Both the position numbers and the translations under genes were made by a program. A DNA stretch of 64,000 nt, taken from positions 310,001-374,000 of the forward strand of contig NZ_JAABOK010000006.1 of assembly GCF_009928525.1 (NCBI RefSeq), in the 5' to 3' direction. This DNA is from Chitinophaga solisilvae (GTDB lineage: Bacteria; Bacteroidota; Bacteroidia; Chitinophagales; Chitinophagaceae). Shown here piece by piece: positions 42,379 through 51,010 of this stretch; positions within the stretch are counted from its first letter, which is position 1; each line of letters begins with the position of its first letter. The notes beneath the pieces were generated by a model. It worked only from the letters and a program-made list of their open reading frames with translations. It did not search any database and was not told the origin of the DNA.

Positions 42379-43944
42379 ATGCATTACAGGAACCCCTGGC
42401 GAAAATTACTGCTGGTACTGCTGTGTGGCGGTATCTGCCTGTCTTTGTCCGCACAGTTCAGAGATCCGCGGCCAAAGAAAAAGCAGCCCAACATCATCGT
42501 TTTCCTCGTGGATGATATGGGCTGGGAAGATACTTCCGTGCCTTTCTGGACGCAACTAACGGAAAAGAATAAACGATTCCGCACGCCCAATATGGAACGC
42601 CTGGCACGCCAGGGGGCTAAGTTTACCAGCGCCTATGCCACACCGGTATGCACGCCCTCCCGCGTAAGCCTGATGACAGGCATGAACGCCGCCCGTCATG
42701 GCGTTACCAACTGGACATCCCCGCGGAAGGATAACAACTCCGACGCACCTGATACGCAGGTGGGTGCTGCCGACTGGAACTACAACGGCTTCAGTCCGGT
42801 CAGCAACGTGCCGCATACCGTATATGCCACCCCGTTACCGGCATTGCTGAAAACGGCCGGATATTATACCATCCATGCAGGCAAGGCGCATTGGGGAGCA
42901 ATGGGCACACCGGGAGCCAATCCCTATAATATGGGCTTCCAGGTAAATATTGCCGGTCATGCCGCCGGGCACCCCCAGAGCTACCTGTCGGAAGAAAATT
43001 ACGGCAACATGCCCGGAAAAGCCACCGTGCAGGCAGTTCCGGACCTGGAAGAATATTATGGCAGCGGTACTTTCCTCACAGCGGCACTTACGCAGGAAGC
43101 GCTGAAAGCCGTGAACGACCCGGTACGCCTGCAGCAGCCGTTTTACCTCTACCTCTCGCACTATGCAGTGCATGTTCCGCTGCAGGCAGACAAACAATAC
43201 ATACAACGTTACCTGGATATGGGACTGGAAGAGCCGGAAGCCCGCTACGCCTCTATGATAGAAGGTATGGATGCGAGCCTGGGCGCAGTGATGGACTACC
43301 TCGATGCAAAGAAGATAGCAGATAATACGGTGATTATTTTCATGAGCGATAACGGCGGACTGAGTCTGGCGCCACCCCGCGGCGGGCAGCCCTTTACGCA
43401 GAATGCGCCGCTGCGCGCAGGCAAAGGTTCCGTATACGAAGGCGGTATCAGGGAACCCATGCTGGTAAAGTGGCCCGGCGTAACGCAGCCCGGCAGCGTG
43501 ATTCCGCAGTATGTGATAATAGAGGATTTTTTCCCGTCTGTATTGGAAATGGCGGGCATACAGCTGTATGAAACAACGCAGGAAACTGATGGCCGCAGCT
43601 TTGTTCCGCTGTTGCAGCAACCGTCTGTAACAGATTCCATGCGTACGCTGATCTGGCATTATCCTAATAAATGGATACCCGACGACGGTCCGGGCATCAA
43701 CTACAAAAGTGCCTTGCGGCAGGGCAGATGGAAGCTGGTGTACGACCTGCTCAGCGGTCAGACAGAGCTGTACGACCTGGAAACAGATATAACAGAAAAA
43801 AATGATCTGGCAGTAAAAGAACCTCAGCGTGTAAAAAATCTGACCCGTTTATTGGCTGCCGAACTACAGCGGCGTCATGCACCTATGCCACTCAACAGGG
43901 CCACCGGTAAGCCTTTCCCCTGGCCGGGCCAGCAGCCGCTGTAA
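42379..43944 (+). CDS. Secreted type I sulfatase
   Basis: 521 residues with signal peptide (KLLLVLLCGGICLSLSAQ). Metal-binding NIIVFLVDDMGW gives Asp45/Asp46; the FGly motif CTPSR has Cys91 in TPVCTPSRVSLMTGMNAARHG, so it needs a formylglycine-generating enzyme encoded elsewhere. Later conserved sites: HAGKAHWG (about 170-177), and FMSDNGG. Related sequences cleave sulfate from sulfated polysaccharides or aryl sulfates; the substrate is not clear because no SusC/D partner is next to it. Confidence 0.93.
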   Translation: MHYRNPWRKLLLVLLCGGICLSLSAQFRDPRPKKKQPNIIVFLVDDMGWEDTSVPFWTQLTEKNKRFRTPNMERLARQGAKFTSAYATPVCTPSRVSLMTGMNAARHGVTNWTSPRKDNNSDAPDTQVGAADWNYNGFSPVSNVPHTVYATPLPALLKTAGYYTIHAGKAHWGAMGTPGANPYNMGFQVNIAGHAAGHPQSYLSEENYGNMPGKATVQAVPDLEEYYGSGTFLTAALTQEALKAVNDPVRLQQPFYLYLSHYAVHVPLQADKQYIQRYLDMGLEEPEARYASMIEGMDASLGAVMDYLDAKKIADNTVIIFMSDNGGLSLAPPRGGQPFTQNAPLRAGKGSVYEGGIREPMLVKWPGVTQPGSVIPQYVIIEDFFPSVLEMAGIQLYETTQETDGRSFVPLLQQPSVTDSMRTLIWHYPNKWIPDDGPGINYKSALRQGRWKLVYDLLSGQTELYDLETDITEKNDLAVKEPQRVKNLTRLLAAELQRRHAPMPLNRATGKPFPWPGQQPL

Positions 43945-43995
43945 ATTGTTGGTAACCTCCGGGAAAGTAATCTATGTTTTATTACATCTGCTACC

Positions 43996-44003
43996 TACCT
44001 TTG
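43996..44003 (+). promoter_or_regulatory. Bacteroidota -7 element of a candidate small RNA
   Basis: TACCTTTG fits TAnnTTTG and is followed at about 75 bp by a strong terminator with no reading frame between. Confidence 0.5.
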
Positions 44004-44008
44004 CAGGG

Positions 44009-44115
44009 TGTTACTAACAGTGTAACAGTTGTAGGTTATCTGATGACTGGAATAATCTTATCCCGGGTCCAAATAAAAGAAAGCGCCGTGAATACTATTC
44101 ACGGCGCTTTCTTTT
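44009..44115 (+). ncRNA. Candidate small RNA of about 105 nt
   Basis: A promoter-like element, about 65 nt without an open frame (containing TGTTACTAACAGTGTAACAG, where TGTTAC/GTAACA can pair), then an 17-18 bp terminator hairpin. The whole fits between the sulfatase stop (43944) and the Nudix-type regulator (44281). No known RNA family (6S, SRP, tmRNA) is recognised. Alternatively it is only the attenuated leader of the downstream operon. Confidence 0.45.
44075..44115 (+). terminator. Strong terminator hairpin
   Basis: AAAAGAAAGCGCCGTGAATA and its complement with a three-base loop, then CTTTT. Symmetric A and T flanks make it bidirectional. Confidence 0.9.
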
Positions 44116-44240
44116 GAATTACGAATTACGAATTGCGAATTACGAATGAGGAGCGAAGATATAAGCGAATTAATAAGAGTTTAATATTCGCTTACATCTT
44201 CGCTCCTCATTCGTAATTCGCAATTCGTAATTCGTAATTC
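44116..44240. repeat. Long inverted repeat, heptad type (copy 7)
   Basis: Directly abuts the terminator hairpin. Outer arms: four (A/G)CGAATT heptads each side, perfect; inner GAGGAGCGAAGAT against ATCTTCGCTCC with partial pairing of ATAAGCGAATTAATA to TAATATTCGCTTA. Loop about 12 bases. Confidence 0.9.
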
Positions 44241-44250
44241 AAAGAAAAAG

Positions 44251-44268
44251 TTTTACTTTACGTTAAAA
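44251..44268. promoter_or_regulatory. Possible operator before the Nudix-type regulator
   Basis: TTTTA-CTTTACGT-TAAAA, an interrupted palindrome 12 bases before the start codon; a site for self-regulation by the Nudix-winged-helix protein is a reasonable guess only. Confidence 0.3.
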
Positions 44269-44280
44269 TGACGCAAACGA

Positions 44281-44967
44281 ATGAAGCAATTTCATGAATA
44301 CCAAAACCCTTCTCTGGCAGTGGATCTCGTAGTATTTGGCTATCATGATAATACCTTGTCGGTATTGCTGCTGAACAGGAGGGAGGAGCCTTTTAAGGAT
44401 TGCTGGACTTTGCCGGGAGGTTTTTTGCAGATGAATGAAACGTTCCGGGACACCTGTTCCCGTATCCTGAAAACCAAAGTGGGGATGGATAATGTGTTCC
44501 TGGAGCAGCTGTATTCATTTGATGATCTGCAGCGTGATCCGCGGGGGCGGGTGATAGCGGTAGGGTATTATGCCCTGATTAATCCGGCGCGGTTCAGCAT
44601 TATAGCGGGCAGCATGGCCAATGATGTGAAGTGGTTTAACGTGCGTAAAATGCCGGCGCTGGGGTTTGATCACCGGGAAATATTTCAGCTGGCGCTACAG
44701 CGGCTGAAATCCAAAATATTGTATTATCCGGTAGGCTTTGAGCTGCTGGATGAGCTGTTTACCATTACGGAGCTGCATGAGTTGTATGAATGTATCCTGC
44801 AGACAACCATCGACAGAAGGAATTTCAGAAGAAAGATACTGGATGCGGAATATATCATCAATACCGGCACCAAGCGGGAAGGGTTACAGAACCGGCATCC
44901 GGAATTGTACAGATTTAATAGGAAGCTGAAGAAAAATAATTTTCAGATTAATATTAACATATCATGA
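44281..44967 (+). CDS. Nudix-domain transcriptional regulator (NrtR/AraR type)
   Basis: 228 residues: Nudix fold (1-~145, with PSLAVDLVVFGYHDNTLSVLLLNR and WTLPGGFLQMNETFRDTCSR) and a C-terminal winged helix (about 150-220; FTITELHELYECILQTTIDRRNFRRKI). The Nudix box should read G-x5-E-x7-REUxEExGU, but here the segment after Glu is SRILKTKVG: the catalytic Glu pair is absent. It is therefore a ligand-sensing repressor, not a hydrolase; relatives sense ADP-ribose or sugars. Its stop overlaps the oxygenase start (ATGA at 44964-44967). Confidence 0.9.
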   Translation: MKQFHEYQNPSLAVDLVVFGYHDNTLSVLLLNRREEPFKDCWTLPGGFLQMNETFRDTCSRILKTKVGMDNVFLEQLYSFDDLQRDPRGRVIAVGYYALINPARFSIIAGSMANDVKWFNVRKMPALGFDHREIFQLALQRLKSKILYYPVGFELLDELFTITELHELYECILQTTIDRRNFRRKILDAEYIINTGTKREGLQNRHPELYRFNRKLKKNNFQININIS

Positions 44968-45515
44968 GTATCGAAATTGTTAACTACACACCGCAGATCG
45001 TTGTGCTGAAAAATTTTCTGACTCCTGCGGAATGCACCGCCCTCATAGATAAGAGCGAGGCGATGGGATATGAAGAAGCTACCGTGGATGTAGGCAACGG
45101 GGTGCAACGGATGATAAAAGGCGTCCGTAATAATGAACGGGTGTTGTATAAGGATGAAGCTTATGCTACCTTTATGTGGGAAAAGCTCAGGCCCTATGCG
45201 CCGGAAGGAGACGAGAACAGGGCTGCCTGCGGTCTTAATGAACTGTTCCGCTTTTACCGGTACAGCCCCGGCCAGCGCTTTAAAATGCATAAGGACGGGA
45301 GCTTTCAGCGAAACAGGTTCGAAGCCAGCCAGTATACCTTCATGATATACCTGAATGAAGGCTATGCCGGCGGCGAAACGGTATTTAAATCAGGCGAAAC
45401 TATCCGGCCTGAGACCGGCGCCGCACTGATTTTTTATCATCCGCTGCTACACGAAGGCGCACTGCTGACGGAAGGTATCAAATATGTGCTCCGGACGGAT
45501 ATAATGTATAAATAA
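44964..45515 (+). CDS. 2-oxoglutarate/Fe(II)-dependent oxygenase (prolyl 4-hydroxylase-like)
   Basis: 183 residues with double-stranded beta-helix iron site His109-x-Asp111 (MHKDGSF) and His163 (LLHEGALL), and 2-oxoglutarate-binding Lys173 (EGIKYVLRTDI). Related P4H-like proteins hydroxylate proline or other residues in proteins; the target is unknown. Translationally coupled to the Nudix-type regulator and 9 bp ahead of a phosphatase, so the three form an operon. Confidence 0.92.
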   Translation: MSIEIVNYTPQIVVLKNFLTPAECTALIDKSEAMGYEEATVDVGNGVQRMIKGVRNNERVLYKDEAYATFMWEKLRPYAPEGDENRAACGLNELFRFYRYSPGQRFKMHKDGSFQRNRFEASQYTFMIYLNEGYAGGETVFKSGETIRPETGAALIFYHPLLHEGALLTEGIKYVLRTDIMYK

Positions 45516-45524
45516 AAACAGCAC

Positions 45525-46256
45525 ATGTCTGCTACTTACGTGATTGGCGATATGCACGGCGCATTGAAAGCGCTGCAACAACTTATAGAACGGATTTCGC
45601 CGGAGAAAGATGACCGGTTTATTTTCCTGGGTGATTATGTGGATGGCTGGTCCGAATCAGCACAGCTCATCTCCTGGCTGATGGAACTGGAAAAACAATA
45701 TACCTGCATCTTTATTAAAGGAAACCATGATGCCTGGTGCGAAGCCTGGCTCGCCGGAGAACAACCGGTGCAAAGCTGGCTGCAACACGGTGGTACCGCT
45801 ACTGCTGCGAGTTACAAACACCTGTCCGGAAAAGAAAAGTTGCACCATCTCGCTTTTTTTAACCGGATGCTGAACTATTATGAAGACGACCACCGCCGGC
45901 TTTTTATACATGCCGGCTTTGCCTCCCTGCACGGCCCCTCCCACGAAAGATTCCAGGCCATGCACTACTGGGACCGTACCCTTTGGGAACTCGCCATGTG
46001 CATGGATAAACGCCTGAAAAAAGACTCCAGATGCTACCCTAAAAGATTATTACTGTACGATGAAATCTATATCGGGCACACCCCTACGCTCAACTACGAC
46101 GAAACAATGCCCATGAACGCCGTTAACGTATTTAATATAGACACCGGCGCTGCTTTCACTGGCCGTATCTCCGCCATGAACATAGAAACTAAGGAAGTAT
46201 GGCAGAGCGATGTGGTACAAATGCTGTACCCGGATGAGAAAGGAAGAAACAACTAG
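45525..46256 (+). CDS. Metallophosphatase (PP2A/Ap4A-phosphatase-like)
   Basis: 243 residues. Calcineurin-type motifs: GDMHG (Asp9/His11), FLGDYVDGW, IKGNHDAW, and HAGF. The YVDGW form with Asp-x-x and short length resembles bacterial Ser/Thr phosphatases and symmetrical Ap4A hydrolases. It may remove phosphate from proteins or dinucleotides; with a 2OG oxygenase and a Nudix-fold regulator upstream, a nucleotide-linked role (for example ADP-ribose or NAD metabolites) is possible. Confidence 0.9.
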   Translation: MSATYVIGDMHGALKALQQLIERISPEKDDRFIFLGDYVDGWSESAQLISWLMELEKQYTCIFIKGNHDAWCEAWLAGEQPVQSWLQHGGTATAASYKHLSGKEKLHHLAFFNRMLNYYEDDHRRLFIHAGFASLHGPSHERFQAMHYWDRTLWELAMCMDKRLKKDSRCYPKRLLLYDEIYIGHTPTLNYDETMPMNAVNVFNIDTGAAFTGRISAMNIETKEVWQSDVVQMLYPDEKGRNN

Positions 46257-46268
46257 GAAGAGATAGGG

Positions 46269-46384
46269 TTATTTTGTTATTTGGTTATTTGAGATTTTGT
46301 ATCTGATCCTGGTTGCCGGTGTACTTACAGGTACAAAAGAAAACCAGGATCAGATACAAAATCTCAAATAACCAAATAATAAAA
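46269..46384. repeat. Long inverted repeat, octamer type (copy 8)
   Basis: Outer arms TTATTTTGTTATTTGGTTAT and its complement, inner unique arms TATCTGATCCTGG and CCAGGATCAGATA, loop about 26 bases. It fills the space between convergent genes and touches the receptor stop codon at 46385. Confidence 0.9.
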
Positions 46385-48922
46385 TTATTGAACGACCTCC
46401 TGCATACTCTGCATTCCCGCACCCATGTTTTTGCGTTTGAACAGGCCCACATCGACTTTACCGAAGCGGTAGGCGAAGTTCAGGCGGATCATCTGCGGAT
46501 CTTTGAGACGGTTGTAGTATTGAATGAAGTAGGGGCTTTCAGCGTATTGGTTCATGCTGCGTGTTCTGAAAATATCGGTGAAGCTCAATGTCACAGAGGC
46601 GGCATTGTTCTTCAGGAAACTTTTCTTGATGGCGGCATCGACGCCGTAATAGGAGGCGATATAACCCTGTGAGGCGCTCTGGGACTGTGTCATTGGTGGT
46701 CCGTCCTGGCGGCCTTTGTTTTCATTGACAGGCAGGTTGGATTTGGACTGATAGGTACCGGAGAGCTGTACTTCAAAGTTGGCCGGCAGCTTGAACGTAT
46801 TGTTTATTTTACCGAACCAGCTCACCATGGCGTCCTGCGACGCACCGTCTACATTATCTGTATTGATTTTCGAGTTGTAGATGTTCACGTTACCGGTGAG
46901 CGACCACCACTTCCTGACGTTAATCATGGTTGTTAACTCTGCTCCCATTGCATAGCTGGAATTGGCGTTGATAAAGGTGTTAACCAGTATTTCATTGCCG
47001 TTCGGATCCATGTCTTTGGTCAGGTAACGGGTAATCAGGTTGTTGGTGTGTTTATAGTAAACAGATCCGAGGAAGGTGTGGTTACCTTTGAATGTTTTCA
47101 GGTAAGACATTTCCACGGATTGTGTGAACTCCGGCACCAGCGCAGGGTTACCTTTGGTGATGTTCAGCTTGTCGGTGGAATCGGTGAACGGAATGAGCTG
47201 GAAGAAGTTCGGACGGTTGATCCTGCGGGTATAGCTCAGCTGCAGTTCCTGCTGGTGTTTCAGCTTCTGGCTCAGGAAGAGGGAAGGAAACAGGCTGACA
47301 GGATAACTGTTTTTGAAGTATTGTTTTACATTGATCAGCTCACCGTCGTATTCGGAACTTTCTGCACGCAGCCCCACTTTGTAACCGAAGTTACCGAGGG
47401 TGTGACCGATGCTTACATAGGCAGCATATACCTTATCATTGTTTTTAAAATTGCTGGAAGCGGCTGGTATCAGCACGTATTCACCTGCTCCATTCTGGAA
47501 GTAGTTATCGAAGTTACTTTCCGTATGGCGGATAGACACGCGCAAACCTGTTTCCAGCTTTAATTTCGGCGTAAGCGGGTTTACGTAGTCCGTCTGTGCG
47601 GTGAAGAAGGTGATTTTACCATTACCGCGGATCTGTTGCCGGTCGGTACGGTATATTTTGTCCAGCCTGTAGTAATCGGTGGTATAGTCAGCGTTGTTAT
47701 CGCTCTTACCGCCAAAGTAGTTGGCGTCTACAGTAAACTCTTCTCCTTCTTTGGGGAACAGGCGTTTCAGTCCCAGTACCAGGCCGTTGGCATTGAATTT
47801 CATATCGGTCTTGGAGTTACGGTGACTGAAGCCGTAGTCAAAGCCATCTGCCGGGCGCAGGGTATCGCTGTGTATGTCGATGGATTCGGACGGTTTGAAT
47901 CCGCCGTGTACCTTGATACCGGCAATGGAGATGGTGGTACGGTTGGTAACAAAGTAGTCCAGCCCCAGTTTACCGAAGACGAACCCGCCATCGCTTTTGT
48001 TATAGTTGTCCTGGAAAACGTGATTGGCAGGAGTGGTAAAGTTGGTACGCTCTGTTGTACCGGTGGTGCGGCTTTTAACCTGGTTACCCATTACGCTGGC
48101 AGAGATGTTTACTTTACCCTGGCGTACGTTGAAATCGCCGCCGCCGTTGAGGGCGCCGCGTTTGTCTACTCCGGCGCGGAGGTTACCATTGTAGCCGGTT
48201 TTACGGTTTTTCTTCAGCACGATGTTGAGGATACCTGCATTACCACCGGAGGCGTCGTATTTGGCAGAAGGGTTGGTGATCACTTCCACGCTTTCGATGG
48301 CGTCGGCGGGTATCTGTTCCAGGGTAAGGGTAGTGGGCCTTCCGTCTATAAACAGCTGCGGAGCGCTGTTTCGGAGGGTAACGTTACCGTCTATATCCAC
48401 GTTTACGGAAGGAACGTTTTTCATAACATCTACTGCAGTACCGCCGGCACTGGTAAGATTTTTCTCCACGTTAAATACTTTCTTGTCGATGTCCATCTGC
48501 ATCAGCGGCTTGGTACCTGCTACGGTAACGCCCTGGAGCTGGTTGATGCTGACTTCCAGTTTGATGTTGCCCAGGTCTTTATCGACCGGAGGGAACGTAA
48601 CGGGGAGTACACGGGTTTTATATCCGGTGCCGGATATCTGCAGTTTCAGTGGTCCTCTCAGCGGCAGTTCGTCGAGGCTGAATTCTCCGTTGGTTTTGGT
48701 GAGTACGCCTTTCAGGAGTACATCTTTCATTTTCTTTGTTGCTGTGTCCATACGGCCCTGTAAGATAATAACAGAGGCATAGTTAACCGGTTTGTTTTCA
48801 GGGTCAAGAACTTTTCCGTACACATGCCCGATATTGCCCATGGCATTACCTCCTCTCGGAGCCTGGGCGTTCACCTGCCACGTCAGCAGGGAGAGCATAA
48901 TCACAAGGTAGATTTGTCGCAT
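46385..48922 (-). CDS. Outer membrane beta-barrel family receptor (TonB-dependent-like, PF14905 type)
   Basis: 845 residues from ATG 48922, which is 21 bases downstream of a clear promoter; the longer open frame upstream is excluded. Signal peptide MRQIYLVIMLSLLTWQVNAQ. N-terminal carboxypeptidase-like beta-sandwich (about 30-115; GKVLDPENKPVNYASVIIL), plug-like segment (about 120-230; VMKNVPSVNVDIDGNVTLRN, IPADAIESVEVITNPSAKYD, GGNAGILNIVLKKN), then a long barrel ending GKVDVGLFKRKN. Substrate unknown. Followed on the same strand by a LytTR/LytS pair further upstream, 166 bp away, which may control it. Confidence 0.9.
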   Translation of the reverse strand: MRQIYLVIMLSLLTWQVNAQAPRGGNAMGNIGHVYGKVLDPENKPVNYASVIILQGRMDTATKKMKDVLLKGVLTKTNGEFSLDELPLRGPLKLQISGTGYKTRVLPVTFPPVDKDLGNIKLEVSINQLQGVTVAGTKPLMQMDIDKKVFNVEKNLTSAGGTAVDVMKNVPSVNVDIDGNVTLRNSAPQLFIDGRPTTLTLEQIPADAIESVEVITNPSAKYDASGGNAGILNIVLKKNRKTGYNGNLRAGVDKRGALNGGGDFNVRQGKVNISASVMGNQVKSRTTGTTERTNFTTPANHVFQDNYNKSDGGFVFGKLGLDYFVTNRTTISIAGIKVHGGFKPSESIDIHSDTLRPADGFDYGFSHRNSKTDMKFNANGLVLGLKRLFPKEGEEFTVDANYFGGKSDNNADYTTDYYRLDKIYRTDRQQIRGNGKITFFTAQTDYVNPLTPKLKLETGLRVSIRHTESNFDNYFQNGAGEYVLIPAASSNFKNNDKVYAAYVSIGHTLGNFGYKVGLRAESSEYDGELINVKQYFKNSYPVSLFPSLFLSQKLKHQQELQLSYTRRINRPNFFQLIPFTDSTDKLNITKGNPALVPEFTQSVEMSYLKTFKGNHTFLGSVYYKHTNNLITRYLTKDMDPNGNEILVNTFINANSSYAMGAELTTMINVRKWWSLTGNVNIYNSKINTDNVDGASQDAMVSWFGKINNTFKLPANFEVQLSGTYQSKSNLPVNENKGRQDGPPMTQSQSASQGYIASYYGVDAAIKKSFLKNNAASVTLSFTDIFRTRSMNQYAESPYFIQYYNRLKDPQMIRLNFAYRFGKVDVGLFKRKNMGAGMQSMQEVVQ

Positions 48923-48942
48923 GTTAGTGGTATTCAATGATA

Positions 48943-48950
48943 CAAAGTTA
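48943..48950 (-). promoter_or_regulatory. Bacteroidota -7 element of the outer membrane receptor gene
   Basis: Minus strand TAACTTTG; transcription would start near 48936, fixing the start codon at 48922. Confidence 0.7.
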
Positions 48951-49087
48951 GAAGGTGCGAAATCGTTTTTTTTTGTAAATGAGATAAGCGGGCGAAATAT
49001 ATCTACAAACGGGTTGTCTGAACGATGGCACGTTGGCATTCCCGGAAATGCAGGCAGATAGCCGGCTGACATGGCTTTTAGATGTTG

Positions 49088-49795
49088 TCACAACTGATTT
49101 TTACCCGCGATGGCATATACGGCATCCCGGTAGGTTTCTCCGACAGGCAGTTCAAGATCCTGCAGAAATACACTGGTTTTTCGAATCGCAGTAATGGCTG
49201 CTACGGAAACGATATACGATTTATGTATGCGGATAAAACGGGAAGAGGGAAGCTGTTCCTCCAGCCCTTTGATACTCATCCGTGTTACCGTAGGCCTTGG
49301 CATGTTTTTCAGGTGTATTTTTACATAGTCTTTCAATCCTTCTATCCAGATAATATCGGTAAAAACAATTTTTACCAGGCTGTAATCCACATTCACAAAA
49401 AAGAAATCAGCCTGATCTTTACCATTTTTACCGGCAGTTTTCAGTTGATGCAACTCCTGCGCTTTATTGCACGCTTTGATGAAACGCTCCAGCGACACCG
49501 GTTTTACCAGGTAGTCTGTTACATCCAGGTTAAAACCCTCCAGCGCATATTTTTCATATGCTGTAATGAGGATCACCAGCGGCTTGCTGGCCAGGGATTG
49601 TAAGAACTGTAAACCTGTTAAGCCAGGCATCTGGATATCAAGAAAAATCAGGTCCACCTGTTCCTGCCGTAAAATTTCCATGGCTTCAAAGGCGTTACTG
49701 CATTTGCCTGCCAGCTGCAGATAGGGTACTTTACTGATATTATCTTCCAGCAGATCCAGCGCTAAAGGTTCATCGTCAATGGCTATACATCGCAT
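49088..49795 (-). CDS. LytTR-family response regulator
   Basis: 235 residues: receiver (1-115; phosphoacceptor Asp53 in IFLDIQMPG, Lys in VKPVSLERF) and LytTR DNA-binding domain (about 135-232; VDYSLVKIVFTDIIWIEGLKDYVKIHL, RFIRIHKSYIVSVAAI). It binds direct repeats in target promoters. Partner kinase follows 97 bp upstream in the same direction. Confidence 0.95.
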   Translation of the reverse strand: MRCIAIDDEPLALDLLEDNISKVPYLQLAGKCSNAFEAMEILRQEQVDLIFLDIQMPGLTGLQFLQSLASKPLVILITAYEKYALEGFNLDVTDYLVKPVSLERFIKACNKAQELHQLKTAGKNGKDQADFFFVNVDYSLVKIVFTDIIWIEGLKDYVKIHLKNMPRPTVTRMSIKGLEEQLPSSRFIRIHKSYIVSVAAITAIRKTSVFLQDLELPVGETYRDAVYAIAGKNQL

Positions 49796-49892
49796 GAGAC
49801 ATGTTGTTGTAAATTCAGAATTTTGGTTTCAGATTTTGATGCGCTTTAGTTTAAAGGTTAAGGGAAATGGATTATACAGATTAATTACTTCC

Positions 49893-50936
49893 TTAATGTA
49901 GACTCAACTGCAATGTTACATAAAACCAATCATCTTTTTTATTTATCTGTAAAACATAATTCTCTCCATATAATAAATTTAAGCGTCTTTTTACGTTGGC
50001 CAGCCCTATTCCGCTGGTTTTATCCTTTACGTCCGGAGTAGTATCACTATACCGGTTCTTGACGGCAAAGAAAAGCTGATCCGTGGTGGTAAACAGGCTG
50101 ATGTAAATCTGAGCGTCCGGAATCAGGCCGGTACCATGTTTGAAGGCATTCTCCACAAACGGGATCAGCAGCATTGGTTCAATTTCGTACGTGCTCTCCG
50201 GTACATTCATCTCCACCTGTATGGTTACATTGCGCTGAAACCGCTGCCGCTGCAGGTCTATGTAACTCTGCAGGTACTCTACCTCCCGCTGCAGGGGCAT
50301 CTTTTCTTCATCTGCTTCATAGAGCATATACCGCATCAGGGAAGAGAGCTTTATCAGGGATGGCTCCAGCAGGTCCGACTTTTTCCGGGCCAGCGATACC
50401 ATGTTATTCAGCACGTTGAACATGAAATGCGGACTTACCTGCGACCGTAGCAGGGACAGCTCGGTTTTCAGGTTTTCATTCTCCTTTGCCGTCACCCGGC
50501 GCTCCAGCTCTAACCGGTCGCGTATCATCCGGAAGGCGGTACTGGCAGATAATACCAGGAAAAATATAAAAAACAGGAACAAAATCAGGGGTTTGACATC
50601 CCTGACAGGTTCTTTCAGAAAAAGTTTCTCAAATCCGTACCGCAATCCCAGGAAGTAACAGAAAATCAGTATCACCGCAGTAATATATTCTGCGTACCTT
50701 TTTTTATGTAACAGCCTGGGAATGAGATAGAAGGCATTCAGGTAAAAAAAGCCGGCCATGGTCAGGTAAAACAGCAGCATATACCACATCCATTGTGGCT
50801 GCTCCGCAGTCATTTTACTATGCGCTTCCTTACTGTAGGTTGGTTGCAGCAGAAACGGCAACGAAAAGAATATAGCCCAGAACAGCACGTGCCATACCAT
50901 CACCATCCCCTTCCGGTTGTACCATAACATTGTCAT
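49893..50936 (-). CDS. LytS-type sensor histidine kinase
   Basis: 347 residues with four N-terminal transmembrane helices (about 14-30, 52-72, 85-104, 117-133), a short coiled coil, and the His_kinase family motif with His170 in SQVSPHFMFNVLNNMVSLAR, then HATPase with LLIPFVENAFKHG and GIGLANVKRRL. Works with the adjacent LytTR regulator. No extracellular ligand domain, so it senses a membrane-related cue. Confidence 0.94.
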   Translation of the reverse strand: MTMLWYNRKGMVMVWHVLFWAIFFSLPFLLQPTYSKEAHSKMTAEQPQWMWYMLLFYLTMAGFFYLNAFYLIPRLLHKKRYAEYITAVILIFCYFLGLRYGFEKLFLKEPVRDVKPLILFLFFIFFLVLSASTAFRMIRDRLELERRVTAKENENLKTELSLLRSQVSPHFMFNVLNNMVSLARKKSDLLEPSLIKLSSLMRYMLYEADEEKMPLQREVEYLQSYIDLQRQRFQRNVTIQVEMNVPESTYEIEPMLLIPFVENAFKHGTGLIPDAQIYISLFTTTDQLFFAVKNRYSDTTPDVKDKTSGIGLANVKRRLNLLYGENYVLQINKKDDWFYVTLQLSLH

Positions 50937-51010
50937 GCCGCAATTTACAGCATTGCGGCTGCCCCGTTGGTAAAGTTGCGACCAACTGCGGGATTTATTC
51001 GATGAAAGGC

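Noticed and set aside
44281..44967. Active Nudix hydrolase
   Set aside because: The Glu residues needed for metal binding in the Nudix box are missing and a DNA-binding winged helix follows, so it is a regulator.
13753..46384. The long inverted repeats as ordinary terminators
   Set aside because: Several lie within operons or leaders, the arms are far longer than terminator stems, T tracts are lacking and a real terminator (44075-44115) sits directly next to one copy.
47048..48763. Long plus-strand open frames (171 and 375 codons) across the outer membrane receptor
   Set aside because: They are antisense to a receptor with clear domains, have odd composition (rich in Val, Gly and Phe) and no promoter.
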